64,000 bases of DNA. It comes from Pseudisothecium myosuroides (lineage: Eukaryota; Streptophyta; Bryopsida; Hypnales; Lembophyllaceae). The DNA lies in the NCBI GenBank assembly GCA_951799445.1, contig OX637295.1, positions 23,126,001 through 23,190,000 of the forward strand. The letters are read 5' to 3'. Below, piece after piece: positions 1 through 13,339 of this stretch. Numbering within the stretch: the stretch's first letter is position 1; each line of letters starts with the position of its first letter. A model generated the notes under the pieces. The model saw only the letters and a list, made by a program, of their open reading frames with translations. It searched no databases and was not told the origin of the DNA. Position numbers and translations under genes: made by a program.

Positions 1-93
1 ATGCTCAGGGTCTAGATCCATTCATCACTAGCCTTGTTCACTGCCATGGCCATTGACGGCGGTGCTTGCATGTGGGTGGACGTTGTCTGGCAG

Positions 94-3000
94 AGAGCTG
101 ACAGGAAACCCTAATCTTACAGGAGCTCTTCCCGACACAATGGCATCAATGACAGACCTTTATAATGTGTAAGTCTCAGATTCCACCGCTTGTCAATTGC
201 ATCTGATGGGGATTCCACTCGTCAAATTGAAAGACACGTTTATCCGGTAGATTTTCCAACATCAAAATTTGACTGTAGTATCATACGGAGTATCTAATAG
301 GAAATACAAATGCTGGTAGACTTGATTAGTACGAAGGTCGTTTTGGTGATGTGAACCTCACATGTTCAAATGCTGCTCTCGTTGGTTTCACAGAGATCTT
401 CACGACAATGGTTTCTCTGGAGAAATTCCGGACTTCCAGTTCCTTCAGAACGTGGACCTCAGTGGCAATCGGTTTAGGGTCAATGAGTCCTTTCCACTTT
501 CTACAATGCGCAAAAAAGGCTTCGCCCAGAAAGTGATCCTTGGCCGAAACGATCTTGAGGGACAGATACCTGAAGATGCCTTTTCAAACATGGTGGAGCT
601 CGTCCAACTGTAAGAATCCAGATGCTTATGCCTTAATTCCTGGTTTCTATTTCAATTTTGATGCGCGACATAGTCAATGTTTGAGGTATTCAATTACAAA
701 GGTCTGAAGGGTTGTTTACACAGCACCTAGAGGGCGCTGTTTTCACAGCAAAGAATTTCACTGCAGTTTGCTGAAAATATGGGGCAATTGTTGTATGCTA
801 TATATTGATCAGGATAGAAAGTCTCAATTGCGTCAGTAGCCTTGCAGGTGCTATCTTTTGTAAACAATCCTTGAGTCTCAATTCTGGTTGCATGCAGAGA
901 TCTATCCAACAACAGGTTCAATGGAACTCCGCCGACTCTTACTAATGTCACGAGCCTTCAAATCTTGTGAGTTGCAGTTCCATGTGCTTAAGTTGTCTGT
1001 TCCTTGCACTTAATATCGTTAGTTTTTGAGTTGTCTGTTTCAATTTGCGATAAGCTTGGCTTCACATTTCTAGAATGCAGTTAGAATGTTCTGTCTTCGG
1101 TGACCAATCTTTGATTCAGTGTTGTGGTCACTGAAACATACTCCGTATAACTCATCTGGGTTAGAGTGCAGTCAAACCTTCCAATCGCTTATCTTGTGGT
1201 TCTGGTGTTGGCAGGGATTTGTCAATCAACAGCTTCACCGGGACACCACCCGATCTAACAACCATGCCTTCCTTGCGCAGTGTGTAAGTTTTGGATCGAT
1301 GCTGATATTGTTTCTAGGAGCCAAGTCTCTGGTTGCATTCCAAACTAGGGTGCCCTATGTAACATATGGTACATGACAGAAAATTCGATTTCAGTATCTA
1401 CTTGTTAATTGCTTACATAATGGAAACTTAAATTCATCTTAGTTATTATTGTGAGTGTTTATTTATGCGTAGAGAAAATAGCGTAGAGAATAGCCTAAAG
1501 AGTATAGTAATTACAAACACATATCTCTGAAAGCAATTGATAGAGCAGAATTTTGGGGAGATTTTATTTTGTTGTGAAAACTTAACCTTAACATACATCA
1601 TTCTTGGGGCTGCCTTCCCCTTGTAGATACTTTTATACTATAGGCCCGAATTTTCCCGAATTTGAAACCTTAGGAGGTTAAGATCCTTAATTCAACTTAA
1701 GTGTTTGCACCAAGTGTTTGTCACCGCAATCCTTTGTGGCATGTGACCTAGTGGTTGGGGTATATCTTAGAGGCTTGAAGGTTACTTACATATATCTATA
1801 GGAATCAATTTTGTGCCATACATCAGTTTTGGTACAACCCAACAGATATTGCATTGTGCATAGCTCAAACTGGCAAACGAGTACTAACAGCCACTAATTT
1901 ATTGATGTGCATTTTCCATAGGAATTTGAGCAGGAATGCGTTTACAGGATCAGCTCTGGATTTCTGGAACAGTTCGGAACTTCAAGAACTGTAAGTTGAT
2001 TGAGCAGTTTGCCCGTCTAATATTACCAACAGTGATCTTGCAATATTCTGTCAACAATGTATATGTGACGCTGTATTTGTGAACTATGTTTTCTATGATA
2101 GAGGCACAACTGTACGCTCATTGTATGGCAGTTGCCTAATGGGATTCATGTTGATATTCCAGGTATCTAGACTACAATTTTCTCAGCGGGTCACTTGACA
2201 TCATTGACCTTTCTTCTCGAGACATTCTCAGCTCAAGATCCTCTGGCTCATATGGACAGTTGAAAGTTCTTTCATTGATGTACAACAATATCAGCAACGT
2301 GAACTACAATGTGTCGAAAATCGAAGACATCACCACTGATATAAGGTACGCAGAGTGATCAATTAAATCAAATTTCCACAGCTTTTAACAAGCATAACTA
2401 AGATTGCAAATAAATGATCATAGTATAGGTCAACTGATGATAGGTCTTCAGCTAGAATTTATGCAACAGAAGTGTTGAAAAAATGTTAAGAACAACCCCC
2501 TTTTTTGGTAGTGAGGGCTTCTGATTGTGGGTCGGATTTTGGTTCATAACTTAGGTAACTAATTCACTATGTTGCTGTATGCAGACTACAAGGGAATCCT
2601 TATTGCAAATTTCCAAATTCTGATGACGGAACAAGATGTTTTTGCACACAAATTTGTAAAAACCAAGGTATTATCTCTTGGCCTTTTGTTAATACCAACT
2701 ATTAGTGAAATGTTGATCCATGTGTATGTTCTAACCCCATAATTGATGAGGCGGTCGTCTTATTTCAGCTAAGAACTCTGAAGAGAAGCGTAAGATCGTG
2801 ATAATCGCTGTGGTGACCAGTGTATCATCACTGCTAGTCTTTTTGGTGGGTCTGGCTGCTCTCCTCTATAGAAACAATAGATACAAACAATATCTCCAGC
2901 TTCAAGTTCAACAAAGTAAGCAATTTTGCCATATTCTTAAGTTCATAAGCTAGTTTCATGTAGAATTTTTTTGCTTTAGCCATTTCAAACAAGGATTTAT

Positions 3001-5154
3001 TATGTGATTTCATGTTGACAAGCACATTCTTTGATAAGTTTTGTGAGATTGGACAATAGTAGTTAATCATGTAGATGTGTATTGTACAGAGTTTGAGGAG
3101 TTCGAGGTGAAGCCTACGATATTCCCCTACAATCAGCTTCGAATTGCCACACGAGATTTTCACCCTGATATGAAGTTGGGCCAAGGATCCTTTGGGGCAG
3201 TTTACAAGGTAATATTCTTCAAGGATATACTAAATTTTGCAGTAAGATGTTTGTGGAAGAACTGTCTTTTATCTTTGATGGCTTAAGACAATATTACTAC
3301 ATATAGAGTTTTACTCATCACCAAATTTTGTCACACACTATGAAAATTCAATCTCATGCAAAGAGGTGACTTCTAGTGTATACCCAAATTTCCTCACTAT
3401 TTTTGAGATTATGAGTTTTTTTCTCACTTGTTGCAGGGTATATTGCCAAACGGAAATGAAGTAGCAGTGAAGCAGTTATTTGCTAAGACTGCTCAAGGTG
3501 TAGACGAATTCTTGAATGAGGTTATTCTATTAACCGGAATGAAGCACCGAAATTTGGTGAATTTAAAAGGATGCTGCATTCGAGAACAACAAAGGTTATT
3601 GGTTTATGAGTATGTCGATAACTACGACATTGATAAGGTTCTCCTATGTAAGTTGTAATCTTGCTATAAACTAAAATTATTTTTTCCTTCTGTATACAGT
3701 TTGCTTTTTCATCAAAACCATTGGTCTTCTTCAAAAGTCTTTGAATTTTTGGTTTCAAGAACCTTTTGGAACTCATTCAAGCTTCCGATATTAAGTGGTA
3801 GAGCATCTTATTAATCTTATCATATGACCGTTTTGCCACAGCTAATTCCAACCGAGGTACTAGCAAGGCCCTCCTAAGTTGGCCTGTGCGATTGAAGATC
3901 TGTCTAGGAGTTGCTCGTGGTTTGCATTATCTTCATACTCATGCTCAACCAAGAATCATTCATCGAGATATCAAAGCTAGCAACATCTTATTGGCCAAGA
4001 ACTATGAAACCAAGATAGCTGATTTTGGGTTGGCATTTCTATTTCCTGATGAAGAAAGTTACATACTAACGAAACACGTGGCTGGTACCAAGTAAGTTCA
4101 ATCAACTCTAAGGTACCTTAATCCGTGTACTTCTTGGTTTGGAAGTTTGCTAATGCTTGTGTACTTCTTGGTTTGGGAGTTTACTAATGATTCTTCGAGT
4201 TGCTTGTGATGCCTCTTAGATAGTACTCTGTAGTTGCTACAAGAAAACTTCTCAGACACCATGAAGCTTTGTCTCCATAACCAGTGGTTGTTGGATGAGG
4301 TTTTTGTTGACCATTGATGATGGTTGATAGATCAGATGCTGAAATCAGTACCTACCATGTTTGTAATGTGGAATTCAATTGCATATGTGCAGGGGATATT
4401 TGGCACCCGAATATGCATCATTAGGTCAATTGAGTGATAAAGTAGACATTTTCAGCTTTGGAGTGTTGTGTTTGGAGGTTATAAGCGGTCGAAGAAATAT
4501 CGACGAAAAACTTGCACCCAACGAAATGTATCTCTCAAAATTGGTAAACTTCTGTTGCTTTTGCTTTTTAAATGTTGATCCTTTTGTTTTGTACTAGACA
4601 GTATGACTGAAGGTGATGACTTCGACTGTTGATCCAAGTACTTAACATTTTCCAATGCTAAAATTGGATATTTGGTATACTCTTCAATTTCTGAGCATGA
4701 AGAAGTGATTACAATAATTATCCTAGCAGTCATCTAATATGATTACCTCTCTTTGGTGGTCTTGTAGGCATGGGAGCTACATCGATGTGGCAGCTTGATG
4801 GACTTAGTGGATCCAACAATGAGCTTGCAAGATGATGAAAAAGTACAAGTGCATCGTTTGATCAGCATTGCTCTCCTTTGCATCCAAAACGAGGCCGAGC
4901 AGCGACCTAATATAGAGCGAGTGGTGGCCATGTTGCAAGGAGAGAGTGACCTTGAAGCAGTGGTGCCAAAACTAGCAGGGATGGAAGAACAACACTTGGA
5001 AAGCATCAGGTTATTTGCAGTTGGTGGACTTCCGACTGTGACAGAAGAGAGTGAATCTTCATTTATAAATTCATCAAGTCAAGGGACTGGGAGTCCGAAG
5101 GGGTATTCTTCAACTAGTGCTATGCTTCAACTTAGTGAAATAAGAGTTAGATGA
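94..5154 (+). CDS. LRR receptor-like Ser/Thr kinase, 5' partial, 13 visible exons
   Basis: A plasma-membrane receptor kinase with an extracellular LRR domain and a cytosolic kinase. Exons by splice-site reading: 94-168, 394-609, 898-966, 1215-1283, 1922-1990, 2163-2345, 2585-2667, 2769-2915, 3090-3208, 3437-3647, 3842-4091, 4393-4543, 4768-5154. All junctions are GT-AG, phases match, and the join gives 675 codons plus TGA. LRR exons are phase-2 units of about 69-75 bp; 394-609 is exactly three 72-bp units fused. Numbering from the first visible codon: LRRs about 1-225, a Cys-rich spacer about 230-255, one transmembrane helix about 264-288 followed by Arg/Lys, then a kinase with [10 protein letters not shown] (334-343), Lys355, Glu371, HRD (454-456), DFG (474-476) and APE (501-503). 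All key kinase residues are present, so it is predicted to be an active RD kinase. Juxtamembrane and kinase motifs resemble LRR-VIII plant kinases; this is family knowledge, not a search. The signal peptide and start codon are outside the window. Confidence 0.93.
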
Positions 5155-5172
5155 TATATTTAGGGTGCCTTT

Positions 5173-5178
5173 AATAAA
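5173..5178 (+). terminator. Polyadenylation signal of the receptor kinase gene
   Basis: A canonical AATAAA lies 18 bases after the TGA stop of the receptor kinase, where a plant near-upstream poly(A) element is expected. The cleavage site itself cannot be located. Confidence 0.5.
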
Positions 5179-6748
5179 ATGTATTATAACATTCTTTAGT
5201 GGTTGTGAAAACCACTCACCTTTCTAAGCTTATATTGTATTGTATAGTAAGGTAGAACCACCCATTACCAATCAGCATCCCATTGACAATCTATGGGAAC
5301 TGGGAAATTCAACACATATTATGACTGATTTATAACCATCAATTCTTGGTTTCTGACCATCAGTGTCATGACACATGTCCTTGGTTTTGCGAGCCAAAGT
5401 AGTCTTTGAATGGCAATTATAGAACATTACAAAACATTTGCTATCTCCGAGATTTCTATCTTTCTACATGGCAAAAAATTTACATTGCCTTATACTACTC
5501 CAAAACATGCCCAGAATTTCTTAAGTGGTTGACTATGGGTGGTTCTATTTTAGATGACAACCCAAAAAAGATTCAAAAGTCTGACATTTATTACATTTAC
5601 TATAAAGAACAAACATGGCACTTAGTGAGTGGCCAACACCTATCTTCTTCCTATAGCTTCTGGTACCTTCCATGTAAAATAAGCTCAAGATTGTACATGA
5701 AATGAATTTGGTTTCCCTTCCTAAGAATATTGAGGCAACTGATGAAGAATCTTATGATATTAGAGTTGATTGTAAAGGTTGTACCCAACTGTAAGTAACA
5801 ATGGTGCCAGAGGAAAGTTTAACCAAGAATAGTGCAAAAGAAACACAACACCAAACTCCATCAGACCCTAATTTGGGTGTTTTAAGGAGTTTTGTAATGT
5901 ATGTTTCTCAAACTCCGGCCCCTTGTCCTCGCATTGCACACACTTTACGATTAACTCTATTGAGTGAAGGGTAGCCAAATTGATGGTATTGAATCAGCGT
6001 TTTTCTTTACTTTTTGAAAAAGTGCCAAAATGGCGATCACTTAAAATTTGGTGAAGCATTGTATTTCTACGTTCATCCACCTTTTGGACCATCTTTTTCA
6101 ATCATATTCATGCACTTTTTCATCCAAATTTGGCAACTTCATCCACATTTTTAATAGCAATGGAAAATTTCTAGCAAAAAAATATTACTTTTACTTGGCA
6201 AAAAGCAAACATTTATTTTGAAATGGTGCAATTGGGCCCTAATGACATTGTTAGTGGACTTGGACTTTGCCTTCATTGTAACTTAGGTACATAAGATAGG
6301 CATCCCAAATGCGCCACTGACCTTAAAGCACCATCTTCAGTGTGTGTACATCTCCAAAATCAGTTATGTACCTCTGTGAAAGAAACGCTTTTAGAACCAA
6401 ACTTTGTTCCTTCATAACTTTTGCATACAGTATCCAAATGTCGCGTTCTTTGTGCGTTGGAACCTCCTTTCCCTTGTCAATAAGAATATATAAGAATTTG
6501 AATAGTCTATAGTAGTAATAATTAGGCACAATAGCAATTAGTGGCGGTTTTGGGATACTTACCTTAAATTATCAGTGCAAAGAGGCATGAGCGGTATTCA
6601 GCCAGAGATCACTGCAGACTTTTGAATCACAATGTCACAATGTGACAGTATGACACAAATACATGCCCTGAGTTTTAGCCATCAAAGCGAGATGGAATTT
6701 CTTAATTTCTCATTGTGTAAAAAAAATATCTAGTGCTTCGTCATTGGA
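5179..6748. other. Intergenic DNA downstream of the kinase
   Basis: AT-rich DNA between the kinase and the first MITE. Apart from the weak coding relic at 5402-5974 I see no gene. An open frame on the minus strand at 6323-6529 has no recognisable motif and is probably chance. Confidence 0.6.
5402..5974 (+). pseudogene. Possible decayed coding fragment, unrecognised
   Basis: Three consecutive stretches read as ordinary protein in different frames: 5406-5705 (99 codons), 5702-5794 (30 codons, containing a CKGC pair, ending at a good donor-like GTAAGT at 5791) and 5801-5974 (57 codons from ATG to TAG). Composition is more protein-like than the surrounding A/T runs. I do not recognise the family. 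It could be a broken gene or transposon protein, or chance. The frame changes argue that it is not functional. Confidence 0.22.
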
Positions 6749-7479
6749 GGGTGATTGCACAAAACACCTGTACTATTTGTTGCGTTTTGCTACAATACTC
6801 ATGATTTCTTCAGGAGTACTTTAAAAATAGAAAATCAATTTTTTTTAAATTAATAAATATGACCAATGTATGCATCTTTAAAATGAAGGTAACCACCAAA
6901 GGAAATTCATTAAAAAATTCTTTAAGTAGGAGAACTAGAAAAGTGCTAAATCTCAAGAAAATACATACTTTGATGTTTTAATTAGTAGAAAATAGGAAAA
7001 ATTTTAAATAAAAAAAATAAAAATTGTCCATTTGTAGCAACTCTATGGAGATGGTCATTCACCAAAAAAAAACGCCAAAATAATTTTTTACATGTTTCAA
7101 AATGCAAGTAGAAAGGGGCTCACTTTGTGGACTTCTACACCACATAAAATTAGGTATTTTTAGAATTCCTATGTACAATAGCTACAAGTCTACTAGAAGA
7201 CCATCTCTACCAAATTTCAGCTCCAAACTCGTTTTTATGGGTACTAAATAGTACTAAAAACCTCCAAATTGGCATTTGTGACATAATATCGGGGGCTATT
7301 ATTAAATAATACAACATTTTTTTAAATTCCAAAAAAATAGACAAGGTGTATATTAGTCATAAGTACCTTGTTTATGAATTTTGAATCATTTGGAGTCAAA
7401 ATTCAAAAATTATGGCCAAAAAACTAATCAGCACGCAATGTGTGACAGAAAATAGTACAAGTGTTTCATGCAATCACCC
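6749..7479 (+). mobile_element. MITE family F, complete copy
   Basis: A 731-bp AT-rich element with terminal inverted repeats. It starts GGGTGATTGCAC and ends TGCAATCACCC, and the inner flank of the TIR (about AAACACCTGTACTATT) also has a counterpart at the other end. It is flanked by TGGA on both sides, a likely 4-bp target duplication. No coding capacity. Related copies are at 15293, 16739, 30002, 31057, 33667, 36034, 41228, 52560, 53858 and 61650. Confidence 0.85.
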
Positions 7480-9217
7480 TGGAGCACCGCGTTGAACAAA
7501 GTCTATTTAGCAATAAGGTAACTACAACTAATTGCAACCTATTTGCAAAACCGACCCCTATAGATTCTTGCCCAAAATGTACAGCTTTTGTTCATGAGAA
7601 TTTAGGGGCAATCTAGGGTATAGTCACCTACTTTTATTATAATTTAGAAAATTCACAATTTTTCAAATGGAATTCAAAAATGCATTCGAAGAGAACTTGG
7701 AATCTCCTTTTGACTCCCAACAAGACCCAACAATAATTTAAACAATTTAATAGTAGGAACCATTTTCAAATACTTATTTGATCGATTATAGGTGTAGTTA
7801 CCTTACTGTTTACAGAAATTAGTTTGTTTTATTTGAGTGATTGTCTCGTTTACATGTTCTGGAGCACGAGGTTTTTAAAGGTGCATGAGGTATCACTAGA
7901 AAGCTTTTGGTAGGTACAGGTGCGCTAACTTTGTTTCAAAAGATTTCAAACAAGCTGAGAATTATTGAATTTCAAAAACAATTATTTTATGCATTATAGA
8001 ATTTATTTTTTTAAAAACATGCCTAAAAGGCAAGATTGCATAGGGTACCATTAAAAAGCCCTTGTCAAAAAGAGGTGCACTAATTTTTTTTGCATGATTT
8101 GGAATCATGGGCCAAGATTTATAGATATTCATAGTCTTTAACCCCTAAAGGACTAGGGTGGTTGTCCAGATTTCCAAAATTGTGAAGATCTATTATGAAA
8201 TGCAACTTAGAACAATATTTTAATGATGACTCTCAAAAAATAGTTGTAAAATATGATTTATAGATCACATTCATACAGTTAGATCAACAAATACACAAAC
8301 CAATATTTTACAATAAAATGTGAAGCCAAAAATTGGAAGTTCCTTCTAAAGTCAATTGTAGATTGAATATTTATGATTTTTACAAGAATTTTTTTTTCTA
8401 TTAATTAAAAATTCTAAGTTCTAATCATAGTGATTTTTGAAGATTTTTATTTTATTTTTTGATTCAAGTCGTTTTTTAAGGGTCATTTTTTGAACTAAAA
8501 AAGTTACATTTCGAGGCTAGACCTACAGATACCCTTTGAATTATAGAATATTTGCAAAGCAAAATTTTCATAATCTACAATGTGCAAATGTTAAAGAACT
8601 AATACATAAATCTTCAAAAAAAATTGATGGATGAAAAAACGCATTTAAGTGAGTTTGGGATGTGTTTCTGTTCATTTGTTGTTCAAAATCTGCACTCATG
8701 GTCCTTATAAGGATAACATTCATATAAGCATTATATAAAGTGTTGTGAAGTGCATAGTCTAATACTCAGTCATCAAATGTCACCAAATTATCCCAGCCTA
8801 CTACCAAGTTTATGAATTCTGGTTTCTATGGTTGGTTTCCATTTTGCCAACAAAAACATTTTAGGATCTAATGTGTTAAACTTGTAGATCTTTTAATGAC
8901 ATCAATTATTCTTTGTGCAAAATTTAGAAACTAAAACTAGATTTCAGGTACCTCAAGATCATCAAAAGGGAACCAAATTAAAACTCCTCAAAGCTACTTG
9001 CTCCAACAAAATTAGTGTAGTAATAGGTTTCAAAGTAGTTTGAGAAGCAAAATGTTCAATTTTTAGTGCTTCCAACTTTAGAATGGGAAGATCAATGGAG
9101 AGGGCAAAATTGCAAAACTGCATAACTAGTGAATAGAATTTATCATTTACAAGGTAAATAGACTTTGTTGTTTTTAAGATGAATAGAAGTTAATTTATTC
9201 CCAAAGTAGATAGAATT
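7480..9217. other. Gene-free AT-rich DNA with a partial piggyBac-like end
   Basis: No supported gene. At 8138 a TTAA followed by CCCCTAAAGG starts a piggyBac-like family sequence. About 280 bases from there (8142-8420) resemble the left part of the complete element at 37454-38022, but no right end is visible. The rest is A/T-rich with homopolymer runs. Confidence 0.6.
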
Positions 9218-9492
9218 CATCACAAGAAATTTCAGCCCTTGAAGGGGCCGCAAGTTTTGACCCCCCGTTGAAATTAGGGAAAAAATAAAAAATAAAAAAT
9301 AAATTTTATTATTAAATATTTAGGTGTTGATGTGGCACTATTGGTGCCACATCAATGCCACATCATATTTTTTTTTATTTTTTTTAAATCCAATTTTTTA
9401 ATTTTTTATTCTTTCTGCAATTGCACCGCAGGGTGTGTGTGCCAAAAATGAAAAGTTAGCGGCCCCTTTGAGAGTTGAAATTTCTTCTAATG
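9218..9492 (+). mobile_element. MITE, CATTAG family (B1)
   Basis: A 275-bp element. The left end CATCACAAGAAATTTCAG pairs with the right end TTGAAATTTCTTCTAATG, and the inverted match continues inward through GGGGCCGC / GCGGCCCC, giving TIRs of about 35 bp. The centre is A/T-rich with an internal stem (GTGGCACTATTGGTGCCAC, 9330-9348). No coding capacity. Other members: 30740, 33969, 37110, 61992, 63463. Confidence 0.75.
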
Positions 9493-11300
9493 AGTATTAT
9501 TTACAAGGTGATTACAAATTTTTTTTTCAAGGTGGATGAAATTTGTCATTCACAAGGTGGGCAGAATATTACATATATTCATGAGATAAATAAAAGAATA
9601 CATAATTTGTTCAAAAAGTAGATAGAAATACATTTGTTGACAAGGTGGATCATTGAATAATGCTTTTGTTCACAAGGTGTATAGAATTATTTTTTGAAGA
9701 TAGAAGAATTTATTTACAACAGGTGGATAGAAAGATTTTTTTGACATTAGAATTCTTAATTGGTGAATAAGAATTAATTAAGGTTGTCACATTATGCGGA
9801 TGTGTTGATGTATTTGGAAGGTTGAAAAGGTATAGTACAGTGATTGGAGGCTACAATCCATTATTAACTTATCTAAAGTTATAACATAATTAGATATTAA
9901 CAGGTCAAGCTTGATGGTTAGAATTTGCTTGAAGTAGGCATTTAATTTCTATAGATGTGTTGCCTCTAGGAACAAGGTGGCTAGTCCCCACTTAAATCCC
10001 TTGGTAGTTGATTGGAAATCCATTAGAGTAAATGTTGGTTAGATTTGCTTTACTGACAAAGATATGCTTCAAATTCATCAAAAAATTGATGAATGCACAC
10101 AATAGAAGAAAAAATTTCATAGAGATGATTGAAGATTAAAGAAGCCCTTTGGTTTTGAATAAATCACTGTAGGGTATGCTTTGAACCCAAGGTTTAAGAA
10201 TCATGAACCCACTTTAAGAAACTTAAATTTCAAGATATCTTTTGGTGATACCTAGATAAAATTGTTGTACCAAGATGCAATTGTAATATTGTAGTACCAC
10301 AATAGAAACAATTAAGATATTAAAATTGGAATATCTTTGCAAAAATGTACCCTAAGTATATTACAATGCACTTAATAGTAGACACTTCAATATTACAAAG
10401 ATCTTAACCTCTAAGGGACTTTGGCAAGAATTTAAAGTTTAGTCTTCTTATGCAAGAATTGAAAGCTTAGACACCTTTCTATAATCTCAATTTTTAGTGT
10501 AATTTTTTGAAAAAAATTTGAAGTAAAGAAAAAATATTAGTTTTTGGAAGATGTAATTTTTTTTATCTCAAGTTTTTCCAAGGAGCAAATTTATGCCACC
10601 CTAAGCATAAAATGTTTGAGCTTAGGTAGCTAAATAAACCGAGAAATAAACAAAAAAATTGAAATAAAAATTTTAAAATGTATCTTTTATAGATTATATT
10701 TTTTCTCTACTTGAAAACTTAGATTTGATTTATTCCATTTGGCTTATTTAGTGATGTCAAAACTCGAGCAATTTGGACTTTTTCCTAAAAAAATAACATA
10801 TAGAAATCATTTTTAAATTCAATTTTGGTAATTTTTCAAAAACAAAATGTCCACTTGAAAGGATTTAGATTGCATTCTACAACATTTTCACCGTTTGGAT
10901 TGACGTGTTTTTAGTCCCTATTTATAAAACTATTAATGATTTTGTTTTCCTTCCCTCTTATACCTACTTCTATTCAAGTACTCAACAATTTTTTTTAAAT
11001 GAAAATTAAGGCCTTATTTTTGAAATTTTTGTTTCTAATTTTCAACTCAATTCTCCAAGTAAACTATAGAAAAAATAATCTATATTTAATTCTCTAATCT
11101 AATACTTTTTCCTTTTATTGTTGGAGTTATTCAAATGAGTATTTATCCTGAAGTTTTCTTAAAGTGTATGCATGTTAGCTCATGTTAGAAGTCTAAAGTA
11201 CTGCGTGGTTTATCAACATAGAAGAATAGGCCTATAACCATTTATTTCAAATCTCACTATCCATTACTTTGTTTCCTACCATAGTTTGCAACTAGATATG
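9493..11300. other. Gene-free AT-rich DNA left of the array
   Basis: Low-complexity A/T-rich sequence. I see no convincing open frame, RNA gene or complete mobile element. A phrase close to CACAAGGTGGATAGAA recurs several times between about 9130 and 9740, suggesting a degenerate short tandem array. Confidence 0.5.
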
Positions 11301-11940
11301 AATAAAAAAATTTATATTTATTTTTTAGAGATGAAGTCATATGTCTACTAAAAGTTATAAAATTTGAAATTCTTGTGAATTTTCTAAGAAAAAAATAAAG
11401 AAATTTCATATCAAATATATACTATACTTGAAAATTTTGAATTTCTGCCATAGATGTATATTATAGTGTATAACATCCTGGTACAAAATCAAAATTATTG
11501 TGTCACCTTAAAATTAGAAAATAAAAAAAACATGGTTATAGGTCTAGAGTTCATATTGCTATAAAATATTGAAATTTACAAATTTTCCAAAAACTTTAAT
11601 TGGAGTAGAAATCACACTTGATAAGCTTCATTTCATTAGTTGAATGCACGTTCAAAAAATATTGTTTTTATGGCTACAATTTACATCAAGAGCAAATAGC
11701 ATGAAATGGCCAAAATACATTACAAGGGTGATTCATAAATTAATCATCTTCTTCTTTAGAAAAGCCAATAATACCATAATGAGGGAATTTGAAATACTAT
11801 TCACTAAAAATGTCCTCAAGCAACTTCCAAGAAAAATTGGATGAAAAAATGTTTTCTTTCATCCTACAGCCTCAAATTAAGTCATCCATCAAACACTCAG
11901 TATCTGCAGCATTCTTCTAGTGTTAAACTTAAAGTGACAA
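11300..11940 (+). repeat. Array block X, copy 1
   Basis: This block recurs at about 29880-30000 (cut by an F element) and 51690-52490. Shared landmarks include ATTTCATATCAAATA, a phrase around TTCATTTCATTAGT, TTTACATCAAGA, and a shared end near GTCATCCAT. The open frame at 11644-11844 lies inside it but is interrupted in the 52.2-kb copy, so it is not supported as a gene. Confidence 0.7.
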
Positions 11941-13335
11941 GCTGGTCACTATGGAATTCATCCATTTTAATATTATGTGAATCATTTGCTTAAAAAAAGT
12001 TAACAAAAAAACACTCTTTGGAAGTCAAAGTATCGTGCAAGACTGCCCCTTTTCACACAAAATTTCAAGGATAAACATATGCACTATTGTCTTACATGGA
12101 AGGATTCTTTGTCAAATATTGGACACTTAGCGTTTGCAACGTCTTTCTAGGGTTAAAGAATTATTAAAACATTCATTTTTATATCTCACATGTCATAGAG
12201 TACAACTCTTGCCTGCTTAGCCCTTTATATATGTAATATCTGTTAGCAAATAAATTAGAAATGGGCTAAAAAATACAATAGAATCCCTCATATTGCATAC
12301 TCTCTTAGTGCATAACATGCACTAAGAGAGTTAGTGGGCCCAATTTAGTATTATTTTTTCTAAAAAAGAACTTAGTTCGAGGCCACGTTAGCTAGGTGCC
12401 ATTACTACACCTGTACCATTACATAAAACTTCTTTTAGTGCATGATCTCGGCACTGTGCACTAAGACAAGTTCTAGTGTATCACTATGAGAAGTGCTAAT
12501 AAATATCTTTGTTGGAGGCAATTTGCAATCCAACACGGGGGGGAGAAGTTTTTCAACAAGTCCTCCAAAAAAGGATAAGAAAAATTCTTCACCGTGTCTG
12601 ATTTATTTGTGACAATTCTATAATTGTCCAACAAATGTCCATTGGAGTCTTTAGGGATTAAAGAAGAAAACATAAATGAAAAACACACAATATCAATTCT
12701 GTAATTTATATTCCTATACACAGGATTTGCAATTACAATATTTTGTTGAATATTTTCAATATTTTTAAAATCTTCAAAATTTTAGAATAATCAACAGAAG
12801 TAAAATTTGTCAAACTTCATCTTTTAGCTTGGGAAGGATGGAATTTTTTATGTGGGTGTAAAAGTGTGTACACACATTATTTATCAACACTATTTAAAAT
12901 GCGACTCCTACATTTGGACCCAAAATCATCACAAAATCTTGCATATTGATTATAGATGTTTTACGCAATTATACCATAGGAGTCTACAAGAAGGTGCTAT
13001 TAATTTGTGATACACCTATAGATTTTGATGACATAATGTATACACAATTAAAACATAGGATCCTACGAGAGCCTAGTATCAATTTTTATATATTACACCT
13101 ATACAGGATACTCTGAAATTTTATAACTTATTCATATGGTGTCCAAATAATGCATGCTAAAATCCTTTAGAGTCCTTCTTCACTTGCCAGAAGATCCAAT
13201 AAAAATAATTTTATGTTTATTAGTATAAAGTTTGTTGAGGTGCTATTTGTGTCAATTATGGATAAACTTATTTTATTTCAAAGAAATTTGGTTTGATCTG
13301 AAAACATACAAGCCATTACAATGTTTTTTTAAGAT
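11941..13335. other. Gene-free DNA with a small perfect stem-loop
   Basis: No supported gene. At about 12300-12330, CTCTCTTAGTGCA and TGCACTAAGAGAG form a perfect 13-bp stem with a 5-bp loop. A related imperfect stem is at 12436-12470 (TTTTAGTGCA and TGCACTAAGA), so the pair may be ends of a decayed element. The minus-strand frame at 12473-12721 shows no recognisable domain. Confidence 0.5.
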
Positions 13336-13339
13336 TTAA

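Noticed and set aside
1..93. ATG at position 1 considered as a gene start
   Set aside because: An in-frame stop follows within five codons, and the DNA behaves as intron up to the acceptor at 91-93.
3522..3776. Minus-strand 84-codon frame across the kinase exon
   Set aside because: Antisense shadow of a kinase exon and its intron, with no independent support.
9240..9500. GC-rich blocks at 9240 and 9470 considered as a promoter
   Set aside because: They are the two inverted ends of a MITE.
11644..11844. 66-codon frame in block X
   Set aside because: The paralogue at about 52200-52400 has stops, so it is not maintained.
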